Origin: an uncultured Comamonadaceae bacterium
GTDB taxonomy: Bacteria > Pseudomonadota > Gammaproteobacteria > Burkholderiales > Burkholderiaceae
Reading direction: 5' to 3'
Length of the DNA: 30,114 nt
Assembly (NCBI GenBank): GCA_946482595.1
Contig: CAMLSD010000062.1
Coordinates: 1-30,114, forward strand
Shown here: one piece after another, positions 1 to 7,807 of the stretch
Layout: every line of letters starts with the position of its first letter
Numbering within the stretch: position 1 is the stretch's first letter
Translations under genes and position numbers: made by a program
Notes under the pieces: generated by a model
What the model was told of the DNA's origin: nothing
The model's database searches: none
Seen by the model: only the letters and a program-made list of their open reading frames with translations

Positions 1-1158
1 TCGGTCGAGTACATCATGCGCGACGTGCCCTGGGGCTGGCTGGTGCGCTACATGCACTCCACCGGCGCTTCGGCGTTTTTTGTCGTCGTCTACCTGCACA
101 TGTTCCGCGGGCTGCTCTACGGTTCGTACCGCAAGCCGCGTGAACTGGTGTGGATCTTCGGCTGCGCGATCTTCCTGTGCCTGATGGCCGAAGCCTTCTT
201 CGGTTACCTGCTTCCCTGGGGCCAGATGTCCTACTGGGGCGCCCAGGTGATCGTGAACCTGTTCGCCGCCGTGCCGTTTGTCGGCCCTGACCTGGCGCTG
301 CTGATCCGCGGCGACTACGTCGTGAGCGACGCCACGCTGAACCGCTTCTTCAGCTTCCACGTGATCGCGATCCCGCTGGTGCTGCTGGGCCTGGTGGTAG
401 CGCACATCATCGCGCTGCACGAAGTGGGTTCCAACAACCCTGACGGTGTCGAGATCAAGGCCAAGAAGGACGCCAACGGGCGCCCGCTGGACGGCATTCC
501 CTTCCACCCGTACTACACCGTGCACGACATCTTCGGCCTGAGCGTCTTCCTGATGGCGTTCACCGCGGTGGTGTTCTTTGCACCCGAGTTCGGCGGCTAC
601 TTCCTCGAGTACAACAACTTCATCCCGGCTGACCCGCTGAAGACGCCTGCGCACATCGCGCCGGTGTGGTACTTCACGCCGTACTACTCCATGCTGCGTG
701 CGACCACCGACCCGATGGTCACCGTGCTGTGCGTGGTGGTGGGCCTGGGTGCACTGCTGGGCGTGCTCAAGGGCAACTTCGGCGGCATCGGCAAGATCGC
801 GATGATCGTCGGTGCGGCCGTGGCCATCGCGCTGCTGAAGACCTTCGACGCCAAGTTCTGGGGCGTGGTCGTGATGGGCGGTGCCGTGGTGATCCTGTTC
901 TTCCTGCCCTGGCTGGACCACAGCCCGGTCAAGTCGATCCGCTATCGCCCGACCTGGCACACCTATCTGTATGGCGTGTTCGTCATCTACTTCGTCATCC
1001 TCGGCTATCTGGGCATCCAGCCGCCGTCCGACATCGGGACGCTGGTGTCGCAGGTCGGCACGCTGTTCTACTTCGGCTTCTTCCTGCTGATGCCGTGGTG
1101 GAGCCGCATCGGCGAGTTCAAGCCGGTGCCCGAGCGCGTGACCTTCTCCGCCCACTGA
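1..1158 (+). CDS. petB: Cytochrome b of the bc1 complex, 5' partial
   Basis: Membrane subunit of ubiquinol:cytochrome c reductase, carrying both b haems and the quinone sites. The frame is open from base 1, so the start lies upstream and roughly 75-80 N-terminal residues are missing. Helix B histidines (MH...YLH) are 14 apart. Helix D histidines (FSFH...VAH) are 15 apart, one more than in mitochondrial cytochrome b. The Qo-site tetrad is PVWY (bases 661-672) in place of PEWY, a variant known in beta/gammaproteobacteria. The sequence HEVGSNNP and later hydrophobic helices continue to the stop, as expected for a full-length bacterial cytochrome b that includes the subunit-IV-like part. petC follows after 20 bases, so they are cotranscribed; petA (Rieske) is expected just upstream of the window. 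Confidence 0.97.
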   Translation, partial: SVEYIMRDVPWGWLVRYMHSTGASAFFVVVYLHMFRGLLYGSYRKPRELVWIFGCAIFLCLMAEAFFGYLLPWGQMSYWGAQVIVNLFAAVPFVGPDLALLIRGDYVVSDATLNRFFSFHVIAIPLVLLGLVVAHIIALHEVGSNNPDGVEIKAKKDANGRPLDGIPFHPYYTVHDIFGLSVFLMAFTAVVFFAPEFGGYFLEYNNFIPADPLKTPAHIAPVWYFTPYYSMLRATTDPMVTVLCVVVGLGALLGVLKGNFGGIGKIAMIVGAAVAIALLKTFDAKFWGVVVMGGAVVILFFLPWLDHSPVKSIRYRPTWHTYLYGVFVIYFVILGYLGIQPPSDIGTLVSQVGTLFYFGFFLLMPWWSRIGEFKPVPERVTFSAH

Positions 1159-1178
1159 GACTGTCGGAGCCAAGCAGA

Positions 1179-1958
1179 ATGAAAAAACTGATCCTCTCCT
1201 TCGTGGCTTCGCTGGCAATGTGGGCTGGCGCACCGGTTGCCCATGCCGCCGGCGGCGGCATTGCCTGGGACAAGTTCCCCAAAGAGCGGGTGACCGACAT
1301 GGCAGCGCTGCAGAACGGCGCCAAGCTGTTCGCCAACTACTGCCTGAACTGCCACGCTGCGGCCTTCATGCGCTACAACCGCCTGCGCGACATCGGCCTG
1401 ACCGAAGCGCAGATCAAGGACAACCTCATGTTCGCCACCGACAAGGTCGGCGAAACCATGCAGGTGGCCCTCAGTGCCAAGGAAGCCAAGGAATGGTTCG
1501 GCGCCACGCCGCCTGACCTGACGGTGATCGCGCGTTCGCGTTCCGCCGCAGGGCAGGGCAGCGGTGCCGACTATCTCTACACCTACCTGCGCACCTACTA
1601 CCGCGACGACACCAAGGCCACCGGCTGGAACAACCTGGCCTTCCCGAGTGTGGGCATGCCCCATGCCCTGTGGGAGCTTCAGGGCCAGCGCGTTGCGAAG
1701 TTCGTCGACGAGAAAGACCCGCACGATCCGAGCAAGACGGTCCACAAGTTTGCCGGTTTCGAGCAGGTTTCCCAGGGTTCGATGACGCCCCAGCAGTACG
1801 ACGCGGCCGTGGCGGATCTCGTGGCCTATCTGCAGTGGATGGGTGAACCAGCCCAGAATCAGCGCGTGCGCCTGGGCGTGTGGGTGCTGATCTTCCTGGG
1901 CTTCTTCACCGTGATCGCCTGGCGCCTGAACGCCGCGTTCTGGAAGGACGTGAAGTAA
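1179..1958 (+). CDS. petC: Cytochrome c1
   Basis: Haem c subunit of the bc1 complex that passes electrons from the Rieske protein to soluble cytochrome c in the periplasm. The 259-residue protein starts MKKL with a signal peptide ending near AHA. It has one haem motif, CLNCH (C55, C58, H59), a likely distal ligand M160 in the segment VGMPH, and a C-terminal membrane anchor (about residues 228-252). Motifs such as RYNRLRDIGL after the haem site are typical of the family. It lies 20 bases after petB and is followed by a strong intrinsic terminator, so it closes the pet operon. Confidence 0.97.
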   Translation: MKKLILSFVASLAMWAGAPVAHAAGGGIAWDKFPKERVTDMAALQNGAKLFANYCLNCHAAAFMRYNRLRDIGLTEAQIKDNLMFATDKVGETMQVALSAKEAKEWFGATPPDLTVIARSRSAAGQGSGADYLYTYLRTYYRDDTKATGWNNLAFPSVGMPHALWELQGQRVAKFVDEKDPHDPSKTVHKFAGFEQVSQGSMTPQQYDAAVADLVAYLQWMGEPAQNQRVRLGVWVLIFLGFFTVIAWRLNAAFWKDVK

Positions 1959-2004
1959 GGACCGGCAGCGTGCCGGGCCCCCTGGCCCGGCGCGTTGCAT
2001 CGTT

Positions 2005-2048
2005 CGGAGTGGGGTACCGCCTTCGGGCGCCCACTCCGTTTGTGTTTT
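2005..2048 (+). terminator. Intrinsic terminator of the pet operon
   Basis: A perfect 9-bp stem (2005-2013 with 2030-2038, CGGAGTGGG/CCCACTCCG) encloses a second GCC-TTCG-GGC stem-loop at 2019-2028 and is followed by a T-rich tract TTTGTGTTTT (2039-2048). It sits 46 bases past the petC stop and before the sspA ribosome site, so it separates respiration genes from sspAB. Confidence 0.88.
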
Positions 2049-2082
2049 CTGTGTAACTTCGCTGACCAAGGAGCACACCACC

Positions 2083-2694
2083 ATGATGGTGCTTTACTCC
2101 GGGACCACCTGTCCGTATTCCCACCGCTGCCGTTTTGTCCTGTTCGAGAAGGGCATGGACTTCGAGATCCGCGACGTGGACCTCTTTGCCAAGCCCGAGG
2201 ACATCGCACTGATGAACCCGTACAACGAGGTGCCGATCCTCGTTGAGCGCGACCTCATCCTGTACGAGTCGAACATCATCAACGAGTACATCGACGAGCG
2301 CTTCCCTCATCCGCAGCTGATGCCGGGCGACCCGGTGGCGCGAGCCCGTGTGCGGCTGTTCCTGCTCAATTTCGAGAAGGAGCTGTTCTCTCATGTGAAC
2401 GTGCTCGAGTCGCGCGGCATCAAGCCGAACGACAAGCAGCTTGAAAAGGCGCGTGCGCAGATCCGCGATCGCCTGACCCAGCTTGCACCGATCTTCCTGA
2501 AGAACAAGTACATGCTGGGCGAGGACTTCTCGATGCTCGACGTGGCGATCGCGCCGCTGCTGTGGCGCCTCGACTACTACGGCATCGAACTGTCCAAGAA
2601 TGCGGCGCCGCTGCTCAAGTACGCCGAGCGCATCTTCTCGCGTCCGGCCTACATCGAGGCGCTGACGCCGTCTGAAAAGGTGATGCGCAAGTGA
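2083..2694 (+). CDS. sspA: Stringent starvation protein A, glutathione S-transferase fold
   Basis: RNA-polymerase-associated regulator with a GST fold. The 203-residue protein has the thioredoxin-like N-terminal half (LYSGTTCPYSHRCRFVL, then NEVPILVERDLILYESNIINEYIDE, about residues 3-75) and an all-helical C-terminal half. The family binds RNA polymerase rather than acting as a glutathione transferase. AAGGAG at 2068-2073 gives 9 bases to the first ATG; a second ATG follows at once (2086), so the start may shift by one residue. sspB follows after 114 bases, the standard sspA-sspB pairing. In E. coli SspA is induced on starvation; nothing here shows the regulation directly. Confidence 0.95.
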   Translation: MMVLYSGTTCPYSHRCRFVLFEKGMDFEIRDVDLFAKPEDIALMNPYNEVPILVERDLILYESNIINEYIDERFPHPQLMPGDPVARARVRLFLLNFEKELFSHVNVLESRGIKPNDKQLEKARAQIRDRLTQLAPIFLKNKYMLGEDFSMLDVAIAPLLWRLDYYGIELSKNAAPLLKYAERIFSRPAYIEALTPSEKVMRK

Positions 2695-2808
2695 TGAACC
2701 ACCCCCGCACCGCCGGTGCGCCCCGTTGCCGCAAGGCGGGGTGCAGCGGCGCGCCGGGGGCTGGCGATGCTGGCACCGAGGTGGCACCGACCACCGTGAA
2801 AGATCGTC

Positions 2809-3348
2809 ATGAGTGAAGTCGATTCCGGCGACGCAACCCAGGGAACGTCCACCCGGCCCTATCTCGTGCGCGCCCTGCACGACTGGTGCACCGACAACGG
2901 ATACACGCCGTACATCGCGGTCTATGTGAGCCGTGGCGTGCAGGTGCCGATGGAGTACGTGAAGAACAACGAGATCGTGCTGAACGTCAGCTTCGACGCG
3001 ACCAGCGGCCTGAAGCTCGGCAACGACTACATCGAGTTCCGCGCCCGTTTTGGCGGGGTGGCCCGCGACATCGTGGTGCCGCTGGACCACGTGATCGCAA
3101 TCTATGCCCGCGAGAACGGGCAGGGCATGGCGTTTCCGGTGCCGGCGCACGCCCATCTGGGCGGGGCCGACGCACCAGGGGCGTCCGACGAGGGGGATGA
3201 CAGTGCGGCCGCTGCAGCACCCGCCACTGCGTCGCTGAAGCTGGCCCCCGTCGCCTCGGCCCCTGCCGACGCCGCGGAGGGTGACGAACCTTCGCCCGAG
3301 CCGCCACCGCCTGGTGCCCCGCGGCCTTCGCTCAAGCGCGTCAAGTGA
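2809..3348 (+). CDS. sspB: ClpXP protease specificity-enhancing factor SspB
   Basis: Adaptor that delivers ssrA-tagged and other substrates to ClpXP. The folded substrate-binding domain is about residues 10-110 (STRPYLVRALHDWC, HVIAIYAREN). A long flexible Ala/Pro/Glu-rich linker (about 125-170) follows, and the protein ends in PSLKRVK, which matches the short basic XB tail that docks on the ClpX zinc domain. The 179 residues are close to the usual 160-180. The ATG at 2809 lacks a clear Shine-Dalgarno sequence, but the N-terminal spacing before STRPYL fits the family. Confidence 0.95.
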   Translation: MSEVDSGDATQGTSTRPYLVRALHDWCTDNGYTPYIAVYVSRGVQVPMEYVKNNEIVLNVSFDATSGLKLGNDYIEFRARFGGVARDIVVPLDHVIAIYARENGQGMAFPVPAHAHLGGADAPGASDEGDDSAAAAAPATASLKLAPVASAPADAAEGDEPSPEPPPPGAPRPSLKRVK

Positions 3349-3391
3349 TGCGCCCGGCGGGCCCCTTGCGCAGCGCGCGGCGGGGCTCGCT

Positions 3392-3397
3392 TAGAAT
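3392..3397 (+). promoter_or_regulatory. Putative -10 element upstream of tRNA-Thr
   Basis: TAGAAT lies 45 bases before the mature tRNA 5' end. A convincing -35 is not visible (TTGCGC at 3366-3371 is 20 bases away). The same TAGAATC(C)GGG context recurs before argB, which supports it slightly. Confidence 0.35.
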
Positions 3398-3442
3398 CCG
3401 GGTCTACCTTGTGTGGAGGCTCGACGCAGCCTCTCAAGCCAT

Positions 3443-3518
3443 GCCGGCTTAGCTCAGTTGGTAGAGCAACCGCCTTGTAAGCGGTAGGTCATCAGTTCGA
3501 ATCCGATAGCCGGCACCA
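3443..3518 (+). tRNA. tRNA-Thr (anticodon UGU)
   Basis: Complete cloverleaf of 76 bases with encoded CCA. The 7-bp acceptor stem is perfect (3443-3449 with 3508-3514), discriminator A at 3515, CCA at 3516-3518. The anticodon stem ACCGC/GCGGT holds the loop CTTGTAA, giving anticodon TGT, which reads ACA-type threonine codons. The T stem (3491-3495 with 3503-3507) has one A-C mismatch at 3494/3504. It follows sspB and is probably transcribed alone. Confidence 0.98.
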
Positions 3519-3577
3519 TCTTCCCCTGTGATCTGACCCTTCGCTGCCGCAGCTTGCGGGTGGGGGCGGCACCGTGC

Positions 3578-4300
3578 TCATCCGGCCCGCAGGGCGGGTG
3601 TTGCCAGCCCCGGGTGATCCGGTGCCTGCAGCAACGGTGATCGCAGGATGATCTCTACCGTGGCGAAAAAGTGCGTCTCGATGGCTTGCAGCGCTGCGGC
3701 CTCATCGCGGGCGAGCACGGCCTGCATCAGCTGTCGATGCTCTTGCTGCACGTCGCGGTGGTGGTCGGTGTCCAGTGGCACCGACAGCAGCCGGTAGCGC
3801 TCGCTCTGTGCGTACAGCAGGCGGCGCATCCGCAACAGCCACTCGCCCGGGCACGCACTCACCAGCGCCTCGTGAAACTCGCCATGGGCCTGGTTCCAGG
3901 CCGGCGTCTTGCGCGCCTCCTTCGTTGACGGGGTGCCCTGCAGGCGCTCCATCCGATGCGCCGCGGCAACGATCCGCGACTCCCATTCCAGGTCACCGTG
4001 CCGCATGGCCTTGGCCAGGCACAGGCCCTCGATCTCGACGCGCGTTCGCGTGAGGTCCAGCAGTTCCTCGCTGCTGACCGGGCTGACGTGATAACCGCGA
4101 TGGGCTTCCGCCATCACCATGCCCTCTGCCGCGAGCCTGGACAAGGCCTCCCGGATGGCGCCGAGGCTCACGTCGTGCTGGTCTTCCAGGGCCTTGATGT
4201 TCAGCTTGGCGCCGGGCAGCAGCCGCCCCTCCTGGATGTCGGCGCGGATGCGCAGATAGGCGGACTGGGACTGGGTGGTCTTGGGGGGCAGGTTGGCCAT
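3578..4300 (-). CDS. GntR-family regulator with FCD domain
   Basis: Probable ligand-responsive repressor of the divergent FAH/TRAP operon. Residues about 10-72 form the winged helix-turn-helix (AYLRIRADIQEGRLLPG, VSLGAIREALSRLAAEG, RGYHVSPVS). Residues about 78-220 form the all-helical FCD domain, with histidines at the places that usually bind a metal or an acid ligand (H143 in FHEALV, H188 in EHRQL, H210 in THFF). FCD regulators commonly sense organic acids, which matches the neighbouring transporter and dehydrogenase. The ATG has no Shine-Dalgarno sequence; a possible -10 (TAAAAT on the minus strand, 4309-4314) sits so close that the mRNA might be nearly leaderless. An operator candidate lies at 4333-4350. 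Confidence 0.92.
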   Translation of the reverse strand: MANLPPKTTQSQSAYLRIRADIQEGRLLPGAKLNIKALEDQHDVSLGAIREALSRLAAEGMVMAEAHRGYHVSPVSSEELLDLTRTRVEIEGLCLAKAMRHGDLEWESRIVAAAHRMERLQGTPSTKEARKTPAWNQAHGEFHEALVSACPGEWLLRMRRLLYAQSERYRLLSVPLDTDHHRDVQQEHRQLMQAVLARDEAAALQAIETHFFATVEIILRSPLLQAPDHPGLATPALRAG

Positions 4301-4332
4301 GCGGCGATTTTATGAGGGAATGTACCGATCTC

Positions 4333-4350
4333 CTAAGAATATATTATTAG
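4333..4350. promoter_or_regulatory. Candidate operator palindrome of the GntR regulator
   Basis: CTAAGAATATATTATTAG is an 18-base inverted repeat in which 8 of 9 base pairs match. It stands out as pure AT-rich sequence in a GC-rich region. It lies between gntR and the FAH operon and directly touches the -35 hexamer at 4351, so a bound dimer would block polymerase. No consensus for this exact regulator is known to me; assignment is by position and symmetry. Confidence 0.6.
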
Positions 4351-4378
4351 TTGACGAATACATCGTTGCTGCTAGAGT
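4351..4378 (+). promoter_or_regulatory. Sigma-70 promoter of the FAH/TRAP operon
   Basis: TTGACG (4351-4356), a 16-base spacer and TAGAGT (4373-4378). Transcription would start near 4385, leaving a short leader before the ribosome site AAGGA at 4400-4404. The -35 abuts the palindrome at 4333-4350. Confidence 0.6.
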
Positions 4379-4411
4379 CCGTTCCAGCCTGAACAACACA
4401 AGGAATGCCGG

Positions 4412-5293
4412 ATGAAGCTGCTTCGTTACACCCGCGGGGCCCATGAAGGCTGGGCCGTCCTCCACCCGTCCAGCGGTCAATGGCACGGATGTGCATCCGG
4501 CGACCCGGCGTGGCCGGGCGGGCTGGATGACTGGATCCGCCAGGGCCGCCCGGCGCTGGACACCGCTGCGGCACGCATGCTGGAGCAGCCCGCGATCACG
4601 CTGAGCGAAGTCCGGTTTCTCGCGCCGGTCGCTCGCCCGGGCAAGATCCTGTGTGTCGGCCTGAACTACCGGGACCACACCAGCGAAAGCGGCTTCGAGC
4701 AGCCGGACTACCCGACCCTGTTCACCCGATTCGGCACCAGTCTCACGGCGCACGAGGCACCGCTGCTGCACTCCGGCCTGTCGGACACGCTGGACTACGA
4801 AGGCGAACTGGTGGCCGTGATCGGGCGGGGCGGGCGGCACATCGCCTCGGCCGATGCGCTGGACCATGTGCTGGGCTACTCGGTTTTCAACGATGGCAGC
4901 GTGCGCGAATACCAGTTCAAGACGCCCCAGTGGACGATGGGCAAGAACTTCGATGCCACCGGCGCCTTCGGCCCCTTTCTCGTGACGGCCGACGAGTTGC
5001 CGCCTGGCGCCCGGGGCCTGCAGCTCGAGACCCGTCTGAACGGCCAGGTCGTGCAGTCGGCCAACACCCGCGACATGGTGTTTGACGTGGCCACCCTGAT
5101 CGTGACGATCAGCCAGGCGATCACGCTGGAAGCCGGTGACCTGATCGTGGCCGGCACGCCGGCCGGCATCGGCCATGCCAGGGAGCCCAGGCTCTACATG
5201 CGTCCGGGCGATACCTGTGAAGTGGAGATCGAAGGCATCGGCCTGTTGCGCAACCGCGTGGTGGCACAGGAGGCGCCTGTCGCCGCCGCCTGA
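4412..5293 (+). CDS. Fumarylacetoacetate hydrolase family protein
   Basis: Metal-dependent enzyme of the FAH fold, which cleaves, hydrates or decarboxylates 2-oxo or acylpyruvate-type acids. The 293-residue protein has a short N-terminal region and the catalytic domain from about residue 75 (ILCVGLNYRDH). Likely metal ligands are E130 and E132 in DYEGEL and D161 in FNDGS; TMGKNFD and AGTPAGIG are further family signatures. AAGGA at 4400-4404 fixes the start 7 bases downstream. It is the first gene of the operon with the TRAP transporter and the FAD dehydrogenase, so its substrate probably derives from the transported acid. Relatives include fumarylpyruvate hydrolase, hydroxyheptadienedioate isomerase/decarboxylase and ureidoglycolate lyase; sequence alone does not choose among them. 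Confidence 0.92.
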   Translation: MKLLRYTRGAHEGWAVLHPSSGQWHGCASGDPAWPGGLDDWIRQGRPALDTAAARMLEQPAITLSEVRFLAPVARPGKILCVGLNYRDHTSESGFEQPDYPTLFTRFGTSLTAHEAPLLHSGLSDTLDYEGELVAVIGRGGRHIASADALDHVLGYSVFNDGSVREYQFKTPQWTMGKNFDATGAFGPFLVTADELPPGARGLQLETRLNGQVVQSANTRDMVFDVATLIVTISQAITLEAGDLIVAGTPAGIGHAREPRLYMRPGDTCEVEIEGIGLLRNRVVAQEAPVAAA

Positions 5294-5335
5294 ACCACTC
5301 CCACCCCGACACCACAACCACCCGAGGAGACCACC

Positions 5336-6391
5336 ATGACGACCCCAAGCCTTCGTGCCGCCTGGAGCGCACTGACCACCGCCGTGATCGCGCTCGGCGC
5401 CACGGCCACGATCGCCGCCTTTGTCGCACCTGCGGCCATGGCGCAGGACTTCAAGGCGCGCACGGCCCGTTTCGGCCACGGCATGGCCGACAGCCATCCG
5501 GCCGGCCAGGCGGCCCGGCGCTTTGCAGCCGAAATGGAAAAGGCCAGCGACGGCAAGATGAAGATCTCGGTGATCGCCAACCAGGCACTGGGCCCGGACC
5601 CCCAGATGCTGGCGGCGCTTCAGGGTGGCGTGCAGGAGTTCTATACCGGCAGCGCGCTGGCCATGCTCGGCCAGGTCAAGGAACTCGGCTTCCAGGACGT
5701 GCCTTTCCTCTTCAAGTCCGAAGCCGAAGCGCACGCCGTGTTCGACGGCCCGGTGGGTGAGCACCTCAACCGCAGGCTGGCCAGCGTCGGGATTCATGTG
5801 CTGGGCTGGTGGGAAAACGGCTTCCGCCACATCACCAACTCGCGTCGACCGATCCATACGCTGGAAGACCTCAAGGGCCTGAAGCTGCGCACCCAGCCCA
5901 ATCCGCTCACGCTGGACGCCTTCAAGGCCATCGGGGCCAACGCAGCGCCGTTGCCGTGGTCGGAGCTGTTCGTTGCACTGGAAACCCGCGCCTTCGACGG
6001 ACAGGAAAACCCCGTCGTCCTGATGTACACCCAGCGTTTCTACGAGGTCCAGAAGTACATGACCTTGTCGGGGCACGTCTATTCGCCGTTGATCTTCGCG
6101 GTCTCACGCAAGTTCTGGGACAGCCTGAGCCCGGCCGAGCAGCGGGCGATGACGGCCGCCGCCCGGAACGCCACGACCTTCCAGCGCACGACCACGGCAG
6201 CCGAAGCTGCCGGTGCACTCAAGGGCATGAAGGACAAGGGCATGCAGGTCACGCAGTTCTCCGAGGCTGACCTGCAGGCCATTCGTGACCGTGTGCCGGC
6301 GGCCATTGCGCCTCACCTCGAACGTATCGGCCCGGAGTTCATGGCGTTGGTCCAGGGCGAGATCGCCAAGTACCGCGCGGGGGCCAAATGA
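5336..6391 (+). CDS. dctP: TRAP transporter solute-binding protein, DctP type
   Basis: Periplasmic receptor of a tripartite ATP-independent transporter, which binds a carboxylate and hands it to the DctQM membrane pair. The 351-residue protein has a signal peptide (cleavage near AMAQ, residue 36) and DctP-family features: LEDLKGLKLRTQPN with the conserved carboxylate-binding arginine (R185), then PWSELFVALETRAFDGQENP. GAGGAG lies just before the ATG. Its stop overlaps the next start by 4 bases (ATGA), so the dehydrogenase is translationally coupled to it. The ligand is unknown; by context an organic acid, perhaps a 2-hydroxy acid. Confidence 0.94.
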   Translation: MTTPSLRAAWSALTTAVIALGATATIAAFVAPAAMAQDFKARTARFGHGMADSHPAGQAARRFAAEMEKASDGKMKISVIANQALGPDPQMLAALQGGVQEFYTGSALAMLGQVKELGFQDVPFLFKSEAEAHAVFDGPVGEHLNRRLASVGIHVLGWWENGFRHITNSRRPIHTLEDLKGLKLRTQPNPLTLDAFKAIGANAAPLPWSELFVALETRAFDGQENPVVLMYTQRFYEVQKYMTLSGHVYSPLIFAVSRKFWDSLSPAEQRAMTAAARNATTFQRTTTAAEAAGALKGMKDKGMQVTQFSEADLQAIRDRVPAAIAPHLERIGPEFMALVQGEIAKYRAGAK

Positions 6392-7797
6392 CGGCCACGG
6401 TGCCTCGCATGGCTGTGCTGCCGGATGCCTTCGTCGCGGGTCTGCGAAGCGTGCTCGGCAGCCGCATGAATGCCAGTCGCACGGTCTGCGAGCAGCATGG
6501 GCGTGACGAATCCATCTTCCCGACCATGCCACCCCAGGCGGTGGCCTTTGCGCAAACCATCGAGGAGGTGGTGGCCATCGTCAGGCTCTGCGCGCGGCAT
6601 CAGGTGCCTCTCGTGCCCTATGGCGCCGGTTCGTCACTCGAGGGCAACACGCTCGCGGCGCACGGGGGGCTGACGCTGAACCTGCAGCAGATGGACCGCA
6701 TCGTTGCCATCCACCCCGAAGACCAGACCGCCACCGTTCAGCCCGGGGTGACGCGCAAGGCGCTCAATGCTGCCCTGCGCGACAGCGGACTGTTCTTTCC
6801 GGTCGACCCGGGAGCCGATGCGACCCTCGGTGGCATGTGTGCCACACGCGCGAGCGGGACCAACGCGGTGCGCTACGGCACGATGCGCGAGAACGTCGTG
6901 AACCTGACAGTGGTGATGCCCGACGGCAGCCTCGCGCAAACCGCCAGGCGGGCGCGAAAGAGCGCCGCCGGCTACGACCTGACGCGTCTGTTCGTGGGCT
7001 CGGAAGGCACGCTCGGCGTGGTGGTCGAGGCCACTGTGCGGCTGCACCCGCTGCCGGAACAGGTGATGGCAGCCGTGTGTGCGTTCAACGACATCGGCAG
7101 TGCGGTGCGTGCCGTCACGATGATCATCCAGCTCGGGGTACCCATTGCGCGATGCGAATTCGTCGACGAGGTGGCGGTGGAGGCACTGAACCGCCACAGT
7201 GCGGCCGGGCTGCCGTTGCAGCCGCATCTGTTCTTCGAGTTCCATGGCAGTGAACGAGGTGTGCAGGAGCAGATCGACACCGTGCAGGGCGTGACACAGG
7301 AACTGGGGGGCACCGGCTTTGCCTGGGCCCGCACCCCTGAGGAACGCACCCGTCTGTGGGAGGCGCGGCACAACGTGTACTACGCAGCGCTCCAGCTGCG
7401 TCCTGGCTGCCGATCCATCGTGACCGACGTGTGCGTGCCGATCTCGCGCCTGGCCGAGTGCGTCGACGCCACGGCCGCCGACCTGCGCGCCAGCGGGCTG
7501 ATCGCACCGATCGTCGGCCATGTGGGCGACGGCAACTTTCACGTGCAAATGCTGGTCGACGATACCCGACCGGAAGAGGTCGAGCGGGCTGAATCGCTCA
7601 ATGCCCGCATGGTGGCCCGCGCGCTGGCGCTGGACGGCACCTGCACCGGTGAGCATGGTGTGGGGCTGCACAAGCAGGGCTTCCTGCGCGACGAAGTCGG
7701 CGAGATGTCCGTGCGTGTGATGCGCGCGATCAAGCAGGCGATCGATCCGCACAACCTCATGAATCCGGGCAAGGTCTTCGCCTTCGACGGTGAGTGA
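6388..7797 (+). CDS. FAD-linked 2-hydroxyacid dehydrogenase (GlcD / D-lactate dehydrogenase family)
   Basis: Flavoenzyme predicted to oxidise a D-2-hydroxy acid to the 2-oxo acid, passing electrons to the respiratory chain. The 469-residue protein has the PCMH-type FAD domain (VPYGAGSSLEG, residues 76-86; DPGADATLGGMCATRASG) and the C-terminal cap domain with HVGDGNFH (378-385) and GEHGVG (422-426), ending IDPHNLMNPGKVF. Length and motifs fit GlcD or cytochrome-type D-lactate dehydrogenase. No GlcE or GlcF partner lies nearby, which favours the stand-alone type. It overlaps dctP by 4 bases and is followed by dctQ, so it is embedded in the transporter cassette. Confidence 0.92.
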   Translation: MTATVPRMAVLPDAFVAGLRSVLGSRMNASRTVCEQHGRDESIFPTMPPQAVAFAQTIEEVVAIVRLCARHQVPLVPYGAGSSLEGNTLAAHGGLTLNLQQMDRIVAIHPEDQTATVQPGVTRKALNAALRDSGLFFPVDPGADATLGGMCATRASGTNAVRYGTMRENVVNLTVVMPDGSLAQTARRARKSAAGYDLTRLFVGSEGTLGVVVEATVRLHPLPEQVMAAVCAFNDIGSAVRAVTMIIQLGVPIARCEFVDEVAVEALNRHSAAGLPLQPHLFFEFHGSERGVQEQIDTVQGVTQELGGTGFAWARTPEERTRLWEARHNVYYAALQLRPGCRSIVTDVCVPISRLAECVDATAADLRASGLIAPIVGHVGDGNFHVQMLVDDTRPEEVERAESLNARMVARALALDGTCTGEHGVGLHKQGFLRDEVGEMSVRVMRAIKQAIDPHNLMNPGKVFAFDGE

Positions 7798-7807
7798 AGG
7801 GGCGGTC

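Noticed and set aside
2771..2790. Tandem TGGCACCGA as a sigma-54 site
   Set aside because: TGGCAC is present twice but the TTGCA half at the right spacing is missing.
3443..3518. tRNA-Thr as an integration site of a genomic island
   Set aside because: No integrase and no repeated copy of the tRNA 3' end was seen up to 9660.
4310..6076. 588-codon open frame antisense to the FAH and dctP genes
   Set aside because: Shadow of two clear genes; low-complexity Arg/Gly/His-rich translation.
7790..7807. GTG start for dctQ
   Set aside because: It would place the start inside the dehydrogenase gene with no ribosome site; ATG 7808 has AAGGGG at good spacing.
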